NCBI GenBank assembly: GCA_964516925.1
Contig: CAZEXL010000006.1
Span: 1-64,000, forward strand
Direction: 5' to 3'
Length of the DNA: 64,000 nucleotides
DNA from: CAG-552 sp964516925
Lineage (GTDB): Bacteria; Bacillota; Clostridia; Christensenellales; Pumilibacteraceae
This document shows positions 34,654 to 42,934 of the stretch, piece after piece. The notes below the pieces were generated by a model that worked only from the letters and a program-made list of their open reading frames with translations, had not been told where the DNA came from and made no database searches. Both the position numbers and the translations under genes were made by a program. How positions within the stretch are numbered: the first letter of the stretch is position 1; each line of letters starts with the position of its first letter.

Positions 34654-34682
34654 TTGACAAAAGTAAAATTTATATATATAAT
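34654..34682 (+). promoter_or_regulatory. Perfect sigma-A promoter of the ylxM-ffh operon
   Basis: TTGACA (34654-34659), 17 bases, TATAAT (34677-34682). Transcription should start at about 34689, inside a hairpin that abuts the first gene. Confidence 0.8.
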
Positions 34683-34684
34683 AT

Positions 34685-34712
34685 GGCTGTAAAGTAGTTT
34701 TGCTTTACAGCC
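34685..34712 (+). promoter_or_regulatory. 5'-end hairpin in place of a ribosome binding site
   Basis: GGCTGTAAAG (34685-34694) and CTTTACAGCC (34703-34712) are perfect complements with an 8-base loop. The ylxM ATG follows after only GTTT. No Shine-Dalgarno sequence is visible. The hairpin may protect the mRNA end or regulate initiation. Confidence 0.55.
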
Positions 34713-34716
34713 GTTT

Positions 34717-35028
34717 ATGAAAAAAGATCTTTCGATTGGTAAACTTAATGACGTCTACGGTAGGTTATTAACCGACAAACAACGAGAACTTATCGAGCTG
34801 TTTTATGATGACGACCTCTCTTTGGGTGAAATTGCCGAAAATTCGGGGATTACTCGTCAGGCAGCGCATGACGCCATTGTAAAGGGTGTAGCTTCATTAA
34901 AAAAATACGAAAGTGAACTGAAATTAAGCGAAGTTTTGGATAAGTTATCTGCCGTTTATGCAAATAAGGCTGCAACGAAACAAGATATTTTGGAAGTAAT
35001 AAACGACATTTTGAATTTTTGGGAGTAA
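34717..35028 (+). CDS. ylxM: YlxM/p13-like DNA-binding protein
   Basis: 103 residues, a sigma-70 region 4-type helix-turn-helix (LTDKQRELIELFYDDDLSLG then ITRQAAHDAIVKGVASLKKYE), then a helical tail. YlxM accompanies ffh in Firmicutes and is thought to modulate signal recognition particle function. It ends 2 bases before ffh, whose ribosome site overlaps its stop. The ATG is unusual in following a hairpin directly and lacking a Shine-Dalgarno. Confidence 0.92.
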   Translation: MKKDLSIGKLNDVYGRLLTDKQRELIELFYDDDLSLGEIAENSGITRQAAHDAIVKGVASLKKYESELKLSEVLDKLSAVYANKAATKQDILEVINDILNFWE

Positions 35029-35030
35029 TA

Positions 35031-36338
35031 ATGGGAGCATTTAGCGGACTTAGCGACAGGCTTAATCATATTTTTGGTAAAATGCGCAATCGAGGTAAAT
35101 TGACTGAACTCGAAATTAAGCAGGCAATGCGTGAAATTCGAGTTGCTTTACTTGAGGCGGATGTCAATTTTTCGGTTGTAAAAGAATTTATTGCAAAAGT
35201 TACGGAAAAGGCTGTGGGTGAAGAAATTCTTAATAGTCTTACTCCTGGGCAACAAGTCGTAAAGATTGTTAATGAAGAGCTTACTGCGCTTATGGGCAGC
35301 ACCAATTCTAGGTTAGAGGTTGCTTCCAAGCCTCCTACGGTTTATATGATGTGCGGTTTGCAAGGCGCAGGCAAAACTACGATGTGCGGAAAACTTGCGT
35401 TAATGCTTAAAAAACAAGGAAAAAAGCCTTTGCTTGTCGCTTGCGACATTTATCGTCCTGCGGCAATTACGCAGTTGCAAGTCGTTGCTAAATCCGTAGG
35501 CGTCGAAGTGTTTGAACAAGGAACGACCAAACCGCACAAAACCGCGCTAGCGGCGATTAAAGAAGCGGAGCGCGGCGGCTATGACACGGTTATTATCGAT
35601 ACGGCAGGTAGATTGCATATTGATAAAGAATTGATGGAAGAGCTTGTAGATGTAAAAAAAGCAGTAAAGCCGGATGAAATTTTGCTAGTCGTCGATTCTA
35701 TGACGGGGCAAGATGCGGTTACGGTTGCCACTTCCTTTAATGAAAAGCTTGATATTACGGGTGTCGTGCTTACAAAACTTGACGGTGATACGCGCGGCGG
35801 TGCAGCGCTTTCTATAAAAGCAGTAACGGGTAAGCCTATTAAGCTTTGCGGTATCGGCGAAAAGATGGGCGATATCGAACCGTTCTTTCCGGATAGGATG
35901 GCGTCGAGAATTTTGGGAATGGGCGACGTTCTGACTTTGATTGATAAAGCTCAAAGCGCGATAAGCGAACAAGAGATGAAAAAGATGGAAGAAAAGATGC
36001 GAGCGAATCGCTTTACGCTTGATGATTTTCTTTCTCAGATGGATACTATAAACCAAATGGGCAATATTTCCGATCTTATCTCGATGATTCCCGGGATGAA
36101 CAAACTAAAAGTGAAGGACGTGGACGAGAGTCGCATAAAGAGATATAAGGCAATTATTCAATCTATGACTATGTATGAACGCGAACATCCGGATATAATA
36201 AAGGCGTCTCGTCGTAAGCGAATAGCTAACGGTAGCGGAACTACTATTATGGAAGTAAATCAATTGTTAAATCAATTTGCACAATCAAAAGATATGATGA
36301 AACAAATCGGCAAAAAGGGTAAGAAATTCCCGTTTTAA
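35031..36338 (+). CDS. ffh: Signal recognition particle protein Ffh
   Basis: 435 residues. I choose the ATG at 35031 with GGGAG upstream; a TTG 12 bases earlier would only add MGVI. N domain (about 1-95), G domain with GLQGAGKTT (about 110), DTAGR and TKLDGDTRGG, then a methionine-rich M domain (about 300-435, including MIPGMNKL and SRRKRIANGSG) that binds SRP RNA and signal peptides. It targets nascent membrane and secreted proteins to the membrane through FtsY. The SRP RNA gene is not in the window. Confidence 0.97.
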   Translation: MGAFSGLSDRLNHIFGKMRNRGKLTELEIKQAMREIRVALLEADVNFSVVKEFIAKVTEKAVGEEILNSLTPGQQVVKIVNEELTALMGSTNSRLEVASKPPTVYMMCGLQGAGKTTMCGKLALMLKKQGKKPLLVACDIYRPAAITQLQVVAKSVGVEVFEQGTTKPHKTALAAIKEAERGGYDTVIIDTAGRLHIDKELMEELVDVKKAVKPDEILLVVDSMTGQDAVTVATSFNEKLDITGVVLTKLDGDTRGGAALSIKAVTGKPIKLCGIGEKMGDIEPFFPDRMASRILGMGDVLTLIDKAQSAISEQEMKKMEEKMRANRFTLDDFLSQMDTINQMGNISDLISMIPGMNKLKVKDVDESRIKRYKAIIQSMTMYEREHPDIIKASRRKRIANGSGTTIMEVNQLLNQFAQSKDMMKQIGKKGKKFPF

Positions 36339-36376
36339 TATTCGTATAAATTTATTTTAAAAAAGGAGAAAATATT

Positions 36377-36673
36377 ATGGCTGTTAAAATCAGATTGACT
36401 CGTATGGGTGACAAAAAATCCCCGTTTTATCGTGTGATCGTTGCGGACTCTCGTTCGCCGCGTGACGGTAAGTTTATTGACATCGTCGGTACTTACAATC
36501 CTCTTACGGAACCCGCTCAGGTTAAGCTTGACGGCGAAAAGATCAAGAAGTGGATTGCTAACGGTGCTCAACCCACCGATACGGTAAAGGCTATGCTTGT
36601 AAAAGAAGGTATTATACCCGAAGGTAAAAAAGCCCCTGCAAAAACCGGTTCTTTAAAAAAGAAAAAGGACTAG
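36377..36673 (+). CDS. rpsP: 30S ribosomal protein S16
   Basis: 98 residues. Typical MAVKIRLTRMGDKKSPFYRV start, SPRDGKFIDIVGTYNP, and a lysine-rich tail. AAAAAGGAG precedes the ATG. It heads the rpsP-khpA-rimM-trmD cluster, but lacks rplS at the end of it. Confidence 0.98.
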   Translation: MAVKIRLTRMGDKKSPFYRVIVADSRSPRDGKFIDIVGTYNPLTEPAQVKLDGEKIKKWIANGAQPTDTVKAMLVKEGIIPEGKKAPAKTGSLKKKKD

Positions 36674-36676
36674 GCT

Positions 36677-36901
36677 ATGACTGAACTGGTAGAATTTTTG
36701 GTAAAAGAAATTGTCGATGACAAAGAAAAAGTTAGTGTTGCTTTGAATGATGTGACAATTAATATCTCTGTTTCCAAGGATGATATGGGTAAGGTAATCG
36801 GCAAGCAAGGCAGAATTGCTAAGGCTATACGTACAATAGTTAAAGCCGCATCCGCTAAGGAAAACAAAAAATATATTGTAGAAATTCTTGAAGCGGAATA
36901 G
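36677..36901 (+). CDS. khpA: KH-domain RNA-binding protein KhpA
   Basis: 74 residues, a single KH domain with the KVIGKQGRIAKAIRTIVKAA helix-turn-helix loop. In Firmicutes it works with KhpB in RNA binding and cell elongation. It lies 3 bases after rpsP. Between it and rimM (36902-36958) is a small 7-bp hairpin (ATGGGGA/TCCCTAT). Confidence 0.93.
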   Translation: MTELVEFLVKEIVDDKEKVSVALNDVTINISVSKDDMGKVIGKQGRIAKAIRTIVKAASAKENKKYIVEILEAE

Positions 36902-36958
36902 TTTTTGCAAACATGGGGATTGTTTTTACAGTCCCTATATTTGTATATTGGAGTGTTT

Positions 36959-37465
36959 ATGGAAAAAATAACCATCGGTGAGATTATAAAAGCCCAAGGA
37001 ATTAAAGGTGAAGTTAAAATCAAGCCTCTTACTGACGATATCTTAAGATATAAAAAACTTAAACAGATAATTGTGTGTGAGGTGACTTACGATATAAAGT
37101 CGATGAGATTTAACGATGGCTTTGTGTATATTGCGCTAAGCGGAATAAATGATCGTACTGCGGCTGAAAAACTTATCGGAAAGGAAGTGGAAATTGCGCG
37201 TATTCACGCGGTAGATTTGCCTGAAAATGTATTTTTTATTTCCGATATAATCGGATGCGGGGTTTTTTATGAAAACGGATACAAAATAGGCGACGTCGAC
37301 TACGTTTATCAAAACGGAGCGGCGGACGTATATGAAGTCGTGGGAGAACGGCGCAAATTAATGTTTCCGTTTTTAAACAAAATAATAATATCCATAGATA
37401 TTGAGAATAAGAAAATTATCGTAGACGAAAAAGAATTTGGTAAGGTGGTTGTATATGAAGATTAG
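36959..37465 (+). CDS. rimM: Ribosome maturation factor RimM
   Basis: 168 residues from the ATG at 36959 with TTGGAGTG upstream; an earlier in-frame start would add a non-conserved leader. N-terminal beta-barrel starting TIGEIIKAQGIKGEVKI, then a PRC-type C-terminal domain (DLPENVFFISDIIGCGV on). It assists assembly of the 30S head around S19. Overlaps trmD by 11 bases. Confidence 0.94.
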   Translation: MEKITIGEIIKAQGIKGEVKIKPLTDDILRYKKLKQIIVCEVTYDIKSMRFNDGFVYIALSGINDRTAAEKLIGKEVEIARIHAVDLPENVFFISDIIGCGVFYENGYKIGDVDYVYQNGAADVYEVVGERRKLMFPFLNKIIISIDIENKKIIVDEKEFGKVVVYED

Positions 37466-38126
37466 TGTATTGACGCTATTTCCTGAAATGTTTGAGCCGC
37501 TAAAGTGTAGCATAATAAAAAGAGCTACCGAAAAAAACGTTTTTGATCTTGATATTATTGATATTCGAAAATTTTCTTTAGATAAACACTCTAAATGCGA
37601 TGATGAACCGTTTGGCGGTGGGGCTGGCATGATTATGACTCCGCAGCCGTTATATGATGCTATAATGGCGGTTGATCCTTGCCATAATGCAACTAGAATA
37701 TATATGTCGCCTAAAGGTAAGACGCTTGATGCAAAAATGGCAAAAAATATGGCAAGTAGCGGCGATTTGCTTATTCTTTGTGGACACTACGAAGGGATCG
37801 ACCAAAGAATAATCGATCTTTGTATTGATACCGAGATATCAATAGGCGATTATGTTCTTACAGGCGGTGAGTTGCCGGCTATGGTATTGGTGGATTGCGT
37901 TTCAAGATTTATTCCCGGAACCATTAAAGAAGAATCGGCATACGGTGATTCTTTTAATGAAAATTTGCTTGAATATCCGCAATATACGCGTCCTAGAAGT
38001 TTTATGGGGCTTGAAGTTCCGGAAGTGTTGCTTAGCGGACATCATGAGAATATTGAAAAGTGGCGTAGGCAAAAATCGATAGAAGAAACTTTAAGGCTAC
38101 GACCGGATTTATTGGAGAAAAAATAA
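37455..38126 (+). CDS. trmD: tRNA (guanine37-N1)-methyltransferase
   Basis: 223 residues from ATG 37455 (GGTAAGGTGG site). The SPOUT trefoil-knot fold shows LCGHYEGIDQRI, SIGDYVLTGGELPAMVLVD and DDEPFGGGAGMIM. It methylates G37 of tRNAs to prevent frameshifting. The stop overlaps the rbgA start. Usually rplS follows; here the next gene is rbgA. Confidence 0.97.
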   Translation: MKISVLTLFPEMFEPLKCSIIKRATEKNVFDLDIIDIRKFSLDKHSKCDDEPFGGGAGMIMTPQPLYDAIMAVDPCHNATRIYMSPKGKTLDAKMAKNMASSGDLLILCGHYEGIDQRIIDLCIDTEISIGDYVLTGGELPAMVLVDCVSRFIPGTIKEESAYGDSFNENLLEYPQYTRPRSFMGLEVPEVLLSGHHENIEKWRRQKSIEETLRLRPDLLEKK

Positions 38127-38968
38127 TGAATTTACATTGGTTTCCAGGGCACATGACTAAGTCGCTGCGTATGATGCAGGAAAACGTAAAACTCGTTGAT
38201 TTAATTTTTTACGTTGTGGATGCTCGCGCGCCGCAAAGTTGTATTAATCCGGCATTTTCACCAATTATATTTAATAAAAAAACCATTTATATTCTTAATA
38301 AGGCAGATATGGTTGAGGTGAAAGATTGTGCGTTTTGGGTAAACAAACTAAAATCGTTTGGCGACGATGCGATTGCGTTGAATAGTATATCGGCTAAAAG
38401 TTCTATGGCATTAGTGACGCTTGCCAAAAAATTATGCGGAGAAAAAATTGAAAAGTTCAAACAAAAAGGGATCAATACATCCATTCGCGCAATGGTTATT
38501 GGTGTTCCTAATTGCGGTAAGAGTACCCTTATAAACAATTTGTGCGGTAAGGCTAGCGCTATAACCGGGAATAAAGCGGGGATTACAAGAGGCAAACAAT
38601 GGGTAAGAGTAGGCGATTATTTTGAAGTTCTTGATACGCCTGGTACGTTATATCCAAAATTATCAGATCAAACGGCTGCGGCGCATTTGGCTTTTATTGG
38701 GAGTATTAAAGACGAAGTAACCGATAAAAACGAACTGGCGTATTTGTTGATACAAGAACTTCTTAAAATCAATCCTGATATTGTTGCGCGTAAGTACAAT
38801 ATTGATTTATCTGAGGATATTGAGCAAGTTGTGTCTGACATAGCCAGAAAAAAAGGTTGTTTGTCTAAAGGAAATTGCGTCGATATCGATAGAGTGTGTG
38901 TTGCAATTATCGACGATTTCCGCAAAGGACGAATCGGTAAAATTTGTCTTGATAAGGGCGAGTTATGA
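38126..38968 (+). CDS. rbgA: Ribosome biogenesis GTPase RbgA (YlqF)
   Basis: 280 residues. A circularly permuted GTPase: G4 NKADMVE and G5 come before G1 GVPNCGKST (about 131) and G3 DTPGTLYP, with the conserved N-terminal HWFPGHMTKSLRMM. It helps late 50S subunit assembly. It overlaps rnhB by 4 bases (ATGA). Confidence 0.96.
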   Translation: MNLHWFPGHMTKSLRMMQENVKLVDLIFYVVDARAPQSCINPAFSPIIFNKKTIYILNKADMVEVKDCAFWVNKLKSFGDDAIALNSISAKSSMALVTLAKKLCGEKIEKFKQKGINTSIRAMVIGVPNCGKSTLINNLCGKASAITGNKAGITRGKQWVRVGDYFEVLDTPGTLYPKLSDQTAAAHLAFIGSIKDEVTDKNELAYLLIQELLKINPDIVARKYNIDLSEDIEQVVSDIARKKGCLSKGNCVDIDRVCVAIIDDFRKGRIGKICLDKGEL

Positions 38969-39549
38969 CAAAAGATTTATTTGATTTTGATTGTAATTAT
39001 TCATGCAAAATTGCTGGGTGTGACGAGGCAGGTCGTGGACCGTTGGCCGGACCTGTGGTTGTTGCCGCTTGCAAAATGCCGCTTGAATTTATAATCGAAG
39101 GGATTAACGATAGTAAGAAAATAACTTTCGAAAAGCGTGAAAAACTGTACGATAAAATCATTACTTGCGCAGACTATAGCATCGTTGCTATTGATGAGAA
39201 CGTTATCGATGAAATTAATATTTTGGAAGCTACTAAAAAGGCAATGCGAGAAAGTATTTTGTCTTTAAAAGACGTTGATTTAGTTTTGGTTGACGCTGTA
39301 AACTTGAATTTGACTGTTGGAATCGAATCGATCATAAAAGGCGACGCAAAAAGTTATAATATTGCGGCAGCATCGATTTTAGCTAAAGTTTATAGAGATA
39401 GATTTATGTTGGAAATTGATAAAAAATATCCGCAATACGGATTCGCATCTCATAAGGGCTATGGTACGAAAGCGCACATTGAAGCGTTAAAAAAATACGG
39501 ACCGTGCCCTATACATCGAAAAAGTTTTATAAAAAATATTATCTTTTAA
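38965..39549 (+). CDS. rnhB: Ribonuclease HII
   Basis: 194 residues. Catalytic GCDEAGRGPLAGPVV, then NDSKKIT, LVDAVN (the DxxN variation of the usual D-A), and SHKGYGTKAHIEAL. It cleaves RNA in hybrids and at single misincorporated ribonucleotides. The tail is slightly shorter than typical. Confidence 0.95.
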   Translation: MTKDLFDFDCNYSCKIAGCDEAGRGPLAGPVVVAACKMPLEFIIEGINDSKKITFEKREKLYDKIITCADYSIVAIDENVIDEINILEATKKAMRESILSLKDVDLVLVDAVNLNLTVGIESIIKGDAKSYNIAAASILAKVYRDRFMLEIDKKYPQYGFASHKGYGTKAHIEALKKYGPCPIHRKSFIKNIIF

Positions 39550-39568
39550 ATTTGTTGTTGTGTGATTT

Positions 39569-39931
39569 ATGAAAAATGAAAATAAAGAAAAAGGTATGTT
39601 TGGGGAGAATTTAGCTGTCAAATATCTTAAACAAAGTAACTTTGAAATAATTAAACGAAATTATAAGAATGATTACGGCGAGATAGATATCATTGCGGCG
39701 AAGGACGGATATTTGGTTTTTGTTGAAGTAAAAGCAAGAAGCTCATTAGACTTCGGGCAACCGGCAGAAGCTGTTAATATCCACAAAATACGCAAGATCA
39801 GTCAGGTTGCAAGTGCCTACATACATGCAAAGCGGTTATATGATTATCCTGTAAGATTTGACGTTATCGAAATTTGCGAAGGTAAGATAAATCATATAGA
39901 AAACGCATTCGACAGTTATATTCGTTACTAA
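39569..39931 (+). CDS. YraN/UPF0102 family nuclease-like protein
   Basis: 120 residues of a restriction-endonuclease-like fold: KGMFGENLAVKYLKQSNFEI, YKNDYGEIDIIA, LVFVEVKARSS. The D-x-E-x-K active-site pattern is intact. A role in DNA metabolism is presumed for the family. It lies between rnhB and alr; the ribosome site is weak. Confidence 0.9.
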   Translation: MKNENKEKGMFGENLAVKYLKQSNFEIIKRNYKNDYGEIDIIAAKDGYLVFVEVKARSSLDFGQPAEAVNIHKIRKISQVASAYIHAKRLYDYPVRFDVIEICEGKINHIENAFDSYIRY

Positions 39932-39986
39932 ATAGTAACGTGTAACTTCCTTTTCGCATATGTAGAAGAATGGCGGAGGGAAGCGA

Positions 39987-40928
39987 TTGTTTACATTGCG
40001 TATAAATACAAGTAATTTAATTGAAAACGTACAACAATTAACGAGCAAAACGAAAGCTGAATTCTGCGCGGTTGTTAAAGCTAATGCATACGGGCACGGA
40101 TTGGAGATGGCGCGTTATTTAGATAAATATGTTTCCTGCTATGCCGTTGCTTGTGGTAACGAAGCTTTGATTTTGCGAGGCTACACCAAAAAGCCCATTT
40201 ACGTGTTGTCTCCGTCGGAAGATATCGGTAAATCTGATATAATTTATTCCGTAACGTGTCTAAAAGACTTGATTCATAAACGTGTTTGCGTTAAAATAAA
40301 TACGGGCATGAATCGATTGGGAATTTTGCCGTCGCAATCTGAAGAATTTGTTAAATATTGTTTGAGATGTAAAATATCGATAGACAGCATTTATACGCAT
40401 TTTTCCGATGTAAATTATGCTCCCGTTCAATTTGAACGATTTATGAGTGTAAATGCCGATTTTAAACGTCACGCATGCGCAAGTAATTTTTTACAGTTAA
40501 GTGCGAATTATCATCTTGATATGGTAAGATGCGGATTGGCAATGTACGGTTATTGTGGCATGAAACCTATTTTGTCTGCTTATGCTCAAGTTTATAACGT
40601 TGTTAAAGTAAAAAAAGGTGAAAAAATCGGTTATAAAAAAGAAGCTAAGCGAGACATGACCGTTGCTATTGTCGGAGTCGGATATGCTGATGCATTAAAA
40701 AGGCAAGAGCAAGCCTTTTTTGTTGACGAAAAAGTTTGTTTTACCGTTGGCGATATTTGTATGGATATGTGCTTAATCGACGTTAGCGGACTTGACGTTA
40801 AGCCCGGTGATACGATAGAATATTTAGGCGCACACATTTGTGCTGAGGACGTTGCTAAAAGAAACAACACAATCGTTTACGATATTCTTACTTCGTTTGG
40901 AAGTAGGTGTAGGAGAGTTTATGAATAA
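39987..40928 (+). CDS. alr: Alanine racemase, short form
   Basis: 313 residues, about 60 shorter than usual. Starts with TTG at 39987 behind GGCGGAGGGA; no upstream ATG is in frame. The PLP lysine is in VVKANAYGHG, the conserved HFSD and MNRLG, the pyridine-contacting arginine in VRCGLAMYG, the catalytic tyrosine in VGYADALKR and the C-terminal CMDMCLID are all present, so the missing length is in loops. It makes D-alanine for the cell wall. Its last 8 bases overlap fau. Confidence 0.9.
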   Translation: MFTLRINTSNLIENVQQLTSKTKAEFCAVVKANAYGHGLEMARYLDKYVSCYAVACGNEALILRGYTKKPIYVLSPSEDIGKSDIIYSVTCLKDLIHKRVCVKINTGMNRLGILPSQSEEFVKYCLRCKISIDSIYTHFSDVNYAPVQFERFMSVNADFKRHACASNFLQLSANYHLDMVRCGLAMYGYCGMKPILSAYAQVYNVVKVKKGEKIGYKKEAKRDMTVAIVGVGYADALKRQEQAFFVDEKVCFTVGDICMDMCLIDVSGLDVKPGDTIEYLGAHICAEDVAKRNNTIVYDILTSFGSRCRRVYE

Positions 40929-41439
40929 AAAAGAACTGAGGAAAAAATTTTCATTAATAAGAAAATCTATCGAAAATAAAAGCGAAAAAGATTTTCTTAT
41001 ATCGCAAAAGCTGCAAAATATAATCGATAATTACGAGACGTTTTTTACCTACGTTTCTTTCGGGAGCGAGGTTTGTACGCATGAAATTATCAAAAATAAT
41101 ATCGATAAGGTCTATATCCCGTATACTAACGGCGGAGAAATGAAATGCTTGAAATATGTTGGTGGTGAGCTTAATGCGGACAAGCTTGGAAATCTTTCTA
41201 CAAATTCGTACGGAAGCGAGGGGAGTCCGACTCTTACAATCGTGCCTATGTTAGCCTTCGATTCGGCTTGCTATCGATTGGGATATGGCGGAGGATACTA
41301 CGACAGGTTTTTGTCGTCGGCGATTACCGTAAAAATCGGAATTGCATACGACGAACAATTTACCGATGAAACTTTTGCCGAGATATTTGATGTACCGCTT
41401 GACATGATTATTACGCCTACAAAACTATACAGGAAATAG
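40921..41439 (+). CDS. fau: 5-formyltetrahydrofolate cyclo-ligase
   Basis: 172 residues from the ATG at 40921 (AGGAGAG site at the end of alr); the longer frame upstream is not conserved. MNKKELRKKFSLIRKS N-terminus, and the nucleotide-binding MLAFDSACYRLGYGGGYYDRFL. It converts 5-formyl-THF to 5,10-methenyl-THF with ATP. A small gene in a close-packed cluster. Confidence 0.92.
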   Translation: MNKKELRKKFSLIRKSIENKSEKDFLISQKLQNIIDNYETFFTYVSFGSEVCTHEIIKNNIDKVYIPYTNGGEMKCLKYVGGELNADKLGNLSTNSYGSEGSPTLTIVPMLAFDSACYRLGYGGGYYDRFLSSAITVKIGIAYDEQFTDETFAEIFDVPLDMIITPTKLYRK

Positions 41440-41442
41440 CAT

Positions 41443-41994
41443 ATGAGAGTTATTTCAGGGGAATTTAAAGGCAAGAAACTGTTTGCGCCGGATGGTAATG
41501 GCGTGCGACCGACTACCGATAGAATAAAAGAGACTGTTTTTAATATCTTAACTTCCAAGTCGGATTTTAACGATGCAAAAGTGTTGGATTTGTTTTCCGG
41601 CAGTGGCGCCTTGGGAATCGAGGCGTTAAGCCGTGGAGCACGTTCGGTTGTGTTCGTTGATAAAAGCAAAGATAGCATAGAACTAACCAAAAAAAATCTT
41701 GCTCACGTCGGAGTAAGTGCCGAGATATACAATACCGATTTCAGAATTGCGTTAAAAAAGCTTGGTGGTAGGGCGTTTGATTTTATTTTTCTGGATCCGC
41801 CATATTTCGGTGACAACGAACAAGAAATTTTTGAATTAATTCAAAAATACGATTTATTGACAGAAAGCGGCATAATTTTTTTAGAACATTCTTCCAAAAT
41901 CGACTTGCCGAATATCGGAGAAAAATATATAATAGATACCAGAAGTTGCGGCAGTACTTCGATCACTTTTTTACAAAGGAGAGAAAGCATATGA
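41443..41994 (+). CDS. rsmD: 16S rRNA (guanine966-N2)-methyltransferase
   Basis: 183 residues. RPTTDRIKETVFNIL, SAM motif LDLFSGSGALGIEALSRG and the catalytic DPPY in FIFLDPPYF. It methylates G966 of 16S rRNA. It overlaps coaD by 4 bases (ATGA), the usual rsmD-coaD pair. Confidence 0.95.
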   Translation: MRVISGEFKGKKLFAPDGNGVRPTTDRIKETVFNILTSKSDFNDAKVLDLFSGSGALGIEALSRGARSVVFVDKSKDSIELTKKNLAHVGVSAEIYNTDFRIALKKLGGRAFDFIFLDPPYFGDNEQEIFELIQKYDLLTESGIIFLEHSSKIDLPNIGEKYIIDTRSCGSTSITFLQRRESI

Positions 41995-42470
41995 GAACTG
42001 CGGTTTTTGCAGGATCGTTTGACCCGTTTACTCTTGGACATAAAGACATAGTTTTACGAGCTGCTAAGCTTTTTGATCGCATAATAGTTGCGGTTGCCGA
42101 AGATACGGGGAAAAAGACGCGTTCACTATCGGACAGAAAACGAATTATCACTTTATCTCTAGACGGAGTGGAAAACGTTGAGATCGTCACGTTTAGTGGT
42201 TTGTTGACTGATTTTATGAAAGAAAGCGGGCATACGATTTTGATCAGGGGTGTTCGCAACGCTATGGATTTTGATTATGAATCTTCATTGATGAGTGTAT
42301 ATCGTTCGCTTTACAAAGAGATTGAATTTATTTTATTGCCGTCTAAAAGTGAACTTTCACACGTTAGCAGCACGGTGGTCAGAGAGCTTTTAAAAATCGG
42401 AGCCGATACGAAAGATTATTTAGATACCAAAGCAGAAAAATTTACGAGAAGTTTGTATTTGGAGAAATAA
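41991..42470 (+). CDS. coaD: Phosphopantetheine adenylyltransferase
   Basis: 159 residues from ATG 41991 (AAAGGAGAG site); the in-frame extension is part of rsmD. Nucleotidyltransferase motifs AGSFDPFTLGHKDIV and SHVSSTVVREL, and the RGVRNAMDFDYE segment. It makes dephospho-CoA, the penultimate step of coenzyme A synthesis. Overlaps the next gene by one base. Confidence 0.97.
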   Translation: MRTAVFAGSFDPFTLGHKDIVLRAAKLFDRIIVAVAEDTGKKTRSLSDRKRIITLSLDGVENVEIVTFSGLLTDFMKESGHTILIRGVRNAMDFDYESSLMSVYRSLYKEIEFILLPSKSELSHVSSTVVRELLKIGADTKDYLDTKAEKFTRSLYLEK

Positions 42471-42913
42471 TGAATTCGGTAACGCTTTTGGGGCTTTTGG
42501 AAGACGAGTTTTTTGATCAAAAAGGATATCTTCGAAGAAAAGTGGATTTAAATCGTTGTGTTGCGTTGTTGCAAGAGCTAAGGAGCGTATTGTCAGAAGA
42601 CGTTTTTAAGGCTCAAGAAATTATTGCGAAGAAAGAAAATATTCTTAAAAACGCCGATGCTGTTGCAAAAAATATGATTCTCGATGCGGAGAAAAAAGCA
42701 AAAAAAATGGCAGAACATAACGAGGTTTTTCAAATCGCAAATGCCGAAGCTCAAAAGCTTATGAATAAAGCAAAAATACAACGCGACGTTTTAATAGATA
42801 AAACTAAGATTCATTTAGAGTCGATATTTGATCAGGCGGAACAGATTTTAGTTAGCTTAATAAACGTCATTCGTAAAAATAGGCAAGAATTAAAATCGAT
42901 CAATTTTAATTAG
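42470..42913 (+). CDS. Coiled-coil protein downstream of coaD
   Basis: 147 residues. A short N-terminal domain (about 1-45, LLGLLEDEFFDQKGYLRRKV) is followed by a long lysine/alanine-rich coiled coil (about 45-140). A protein of this type is often found after coaD in Clostridia, where it is vaguely annotated as ATPase or DivIVA-like. No catalytic motif is present. A structural or scaffolding role is inference. Confidence 0.75.
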   Translation: MNSVTLLGLLEDEFFDQKGYLRRKVDLNRCVALLQELRSVLSEDVFKAQEIIAKKENILKNADAVAKNMILDAEKKAKKMAEHNEVFQIANAEAQKLMNKAKIQRDVLIDKTKIHLESIFDQAEQILVSLINVIRKNRQELKSINFN

Positions 42914-42934
42914 TCTCGCTAAGGGGAGAACTTT

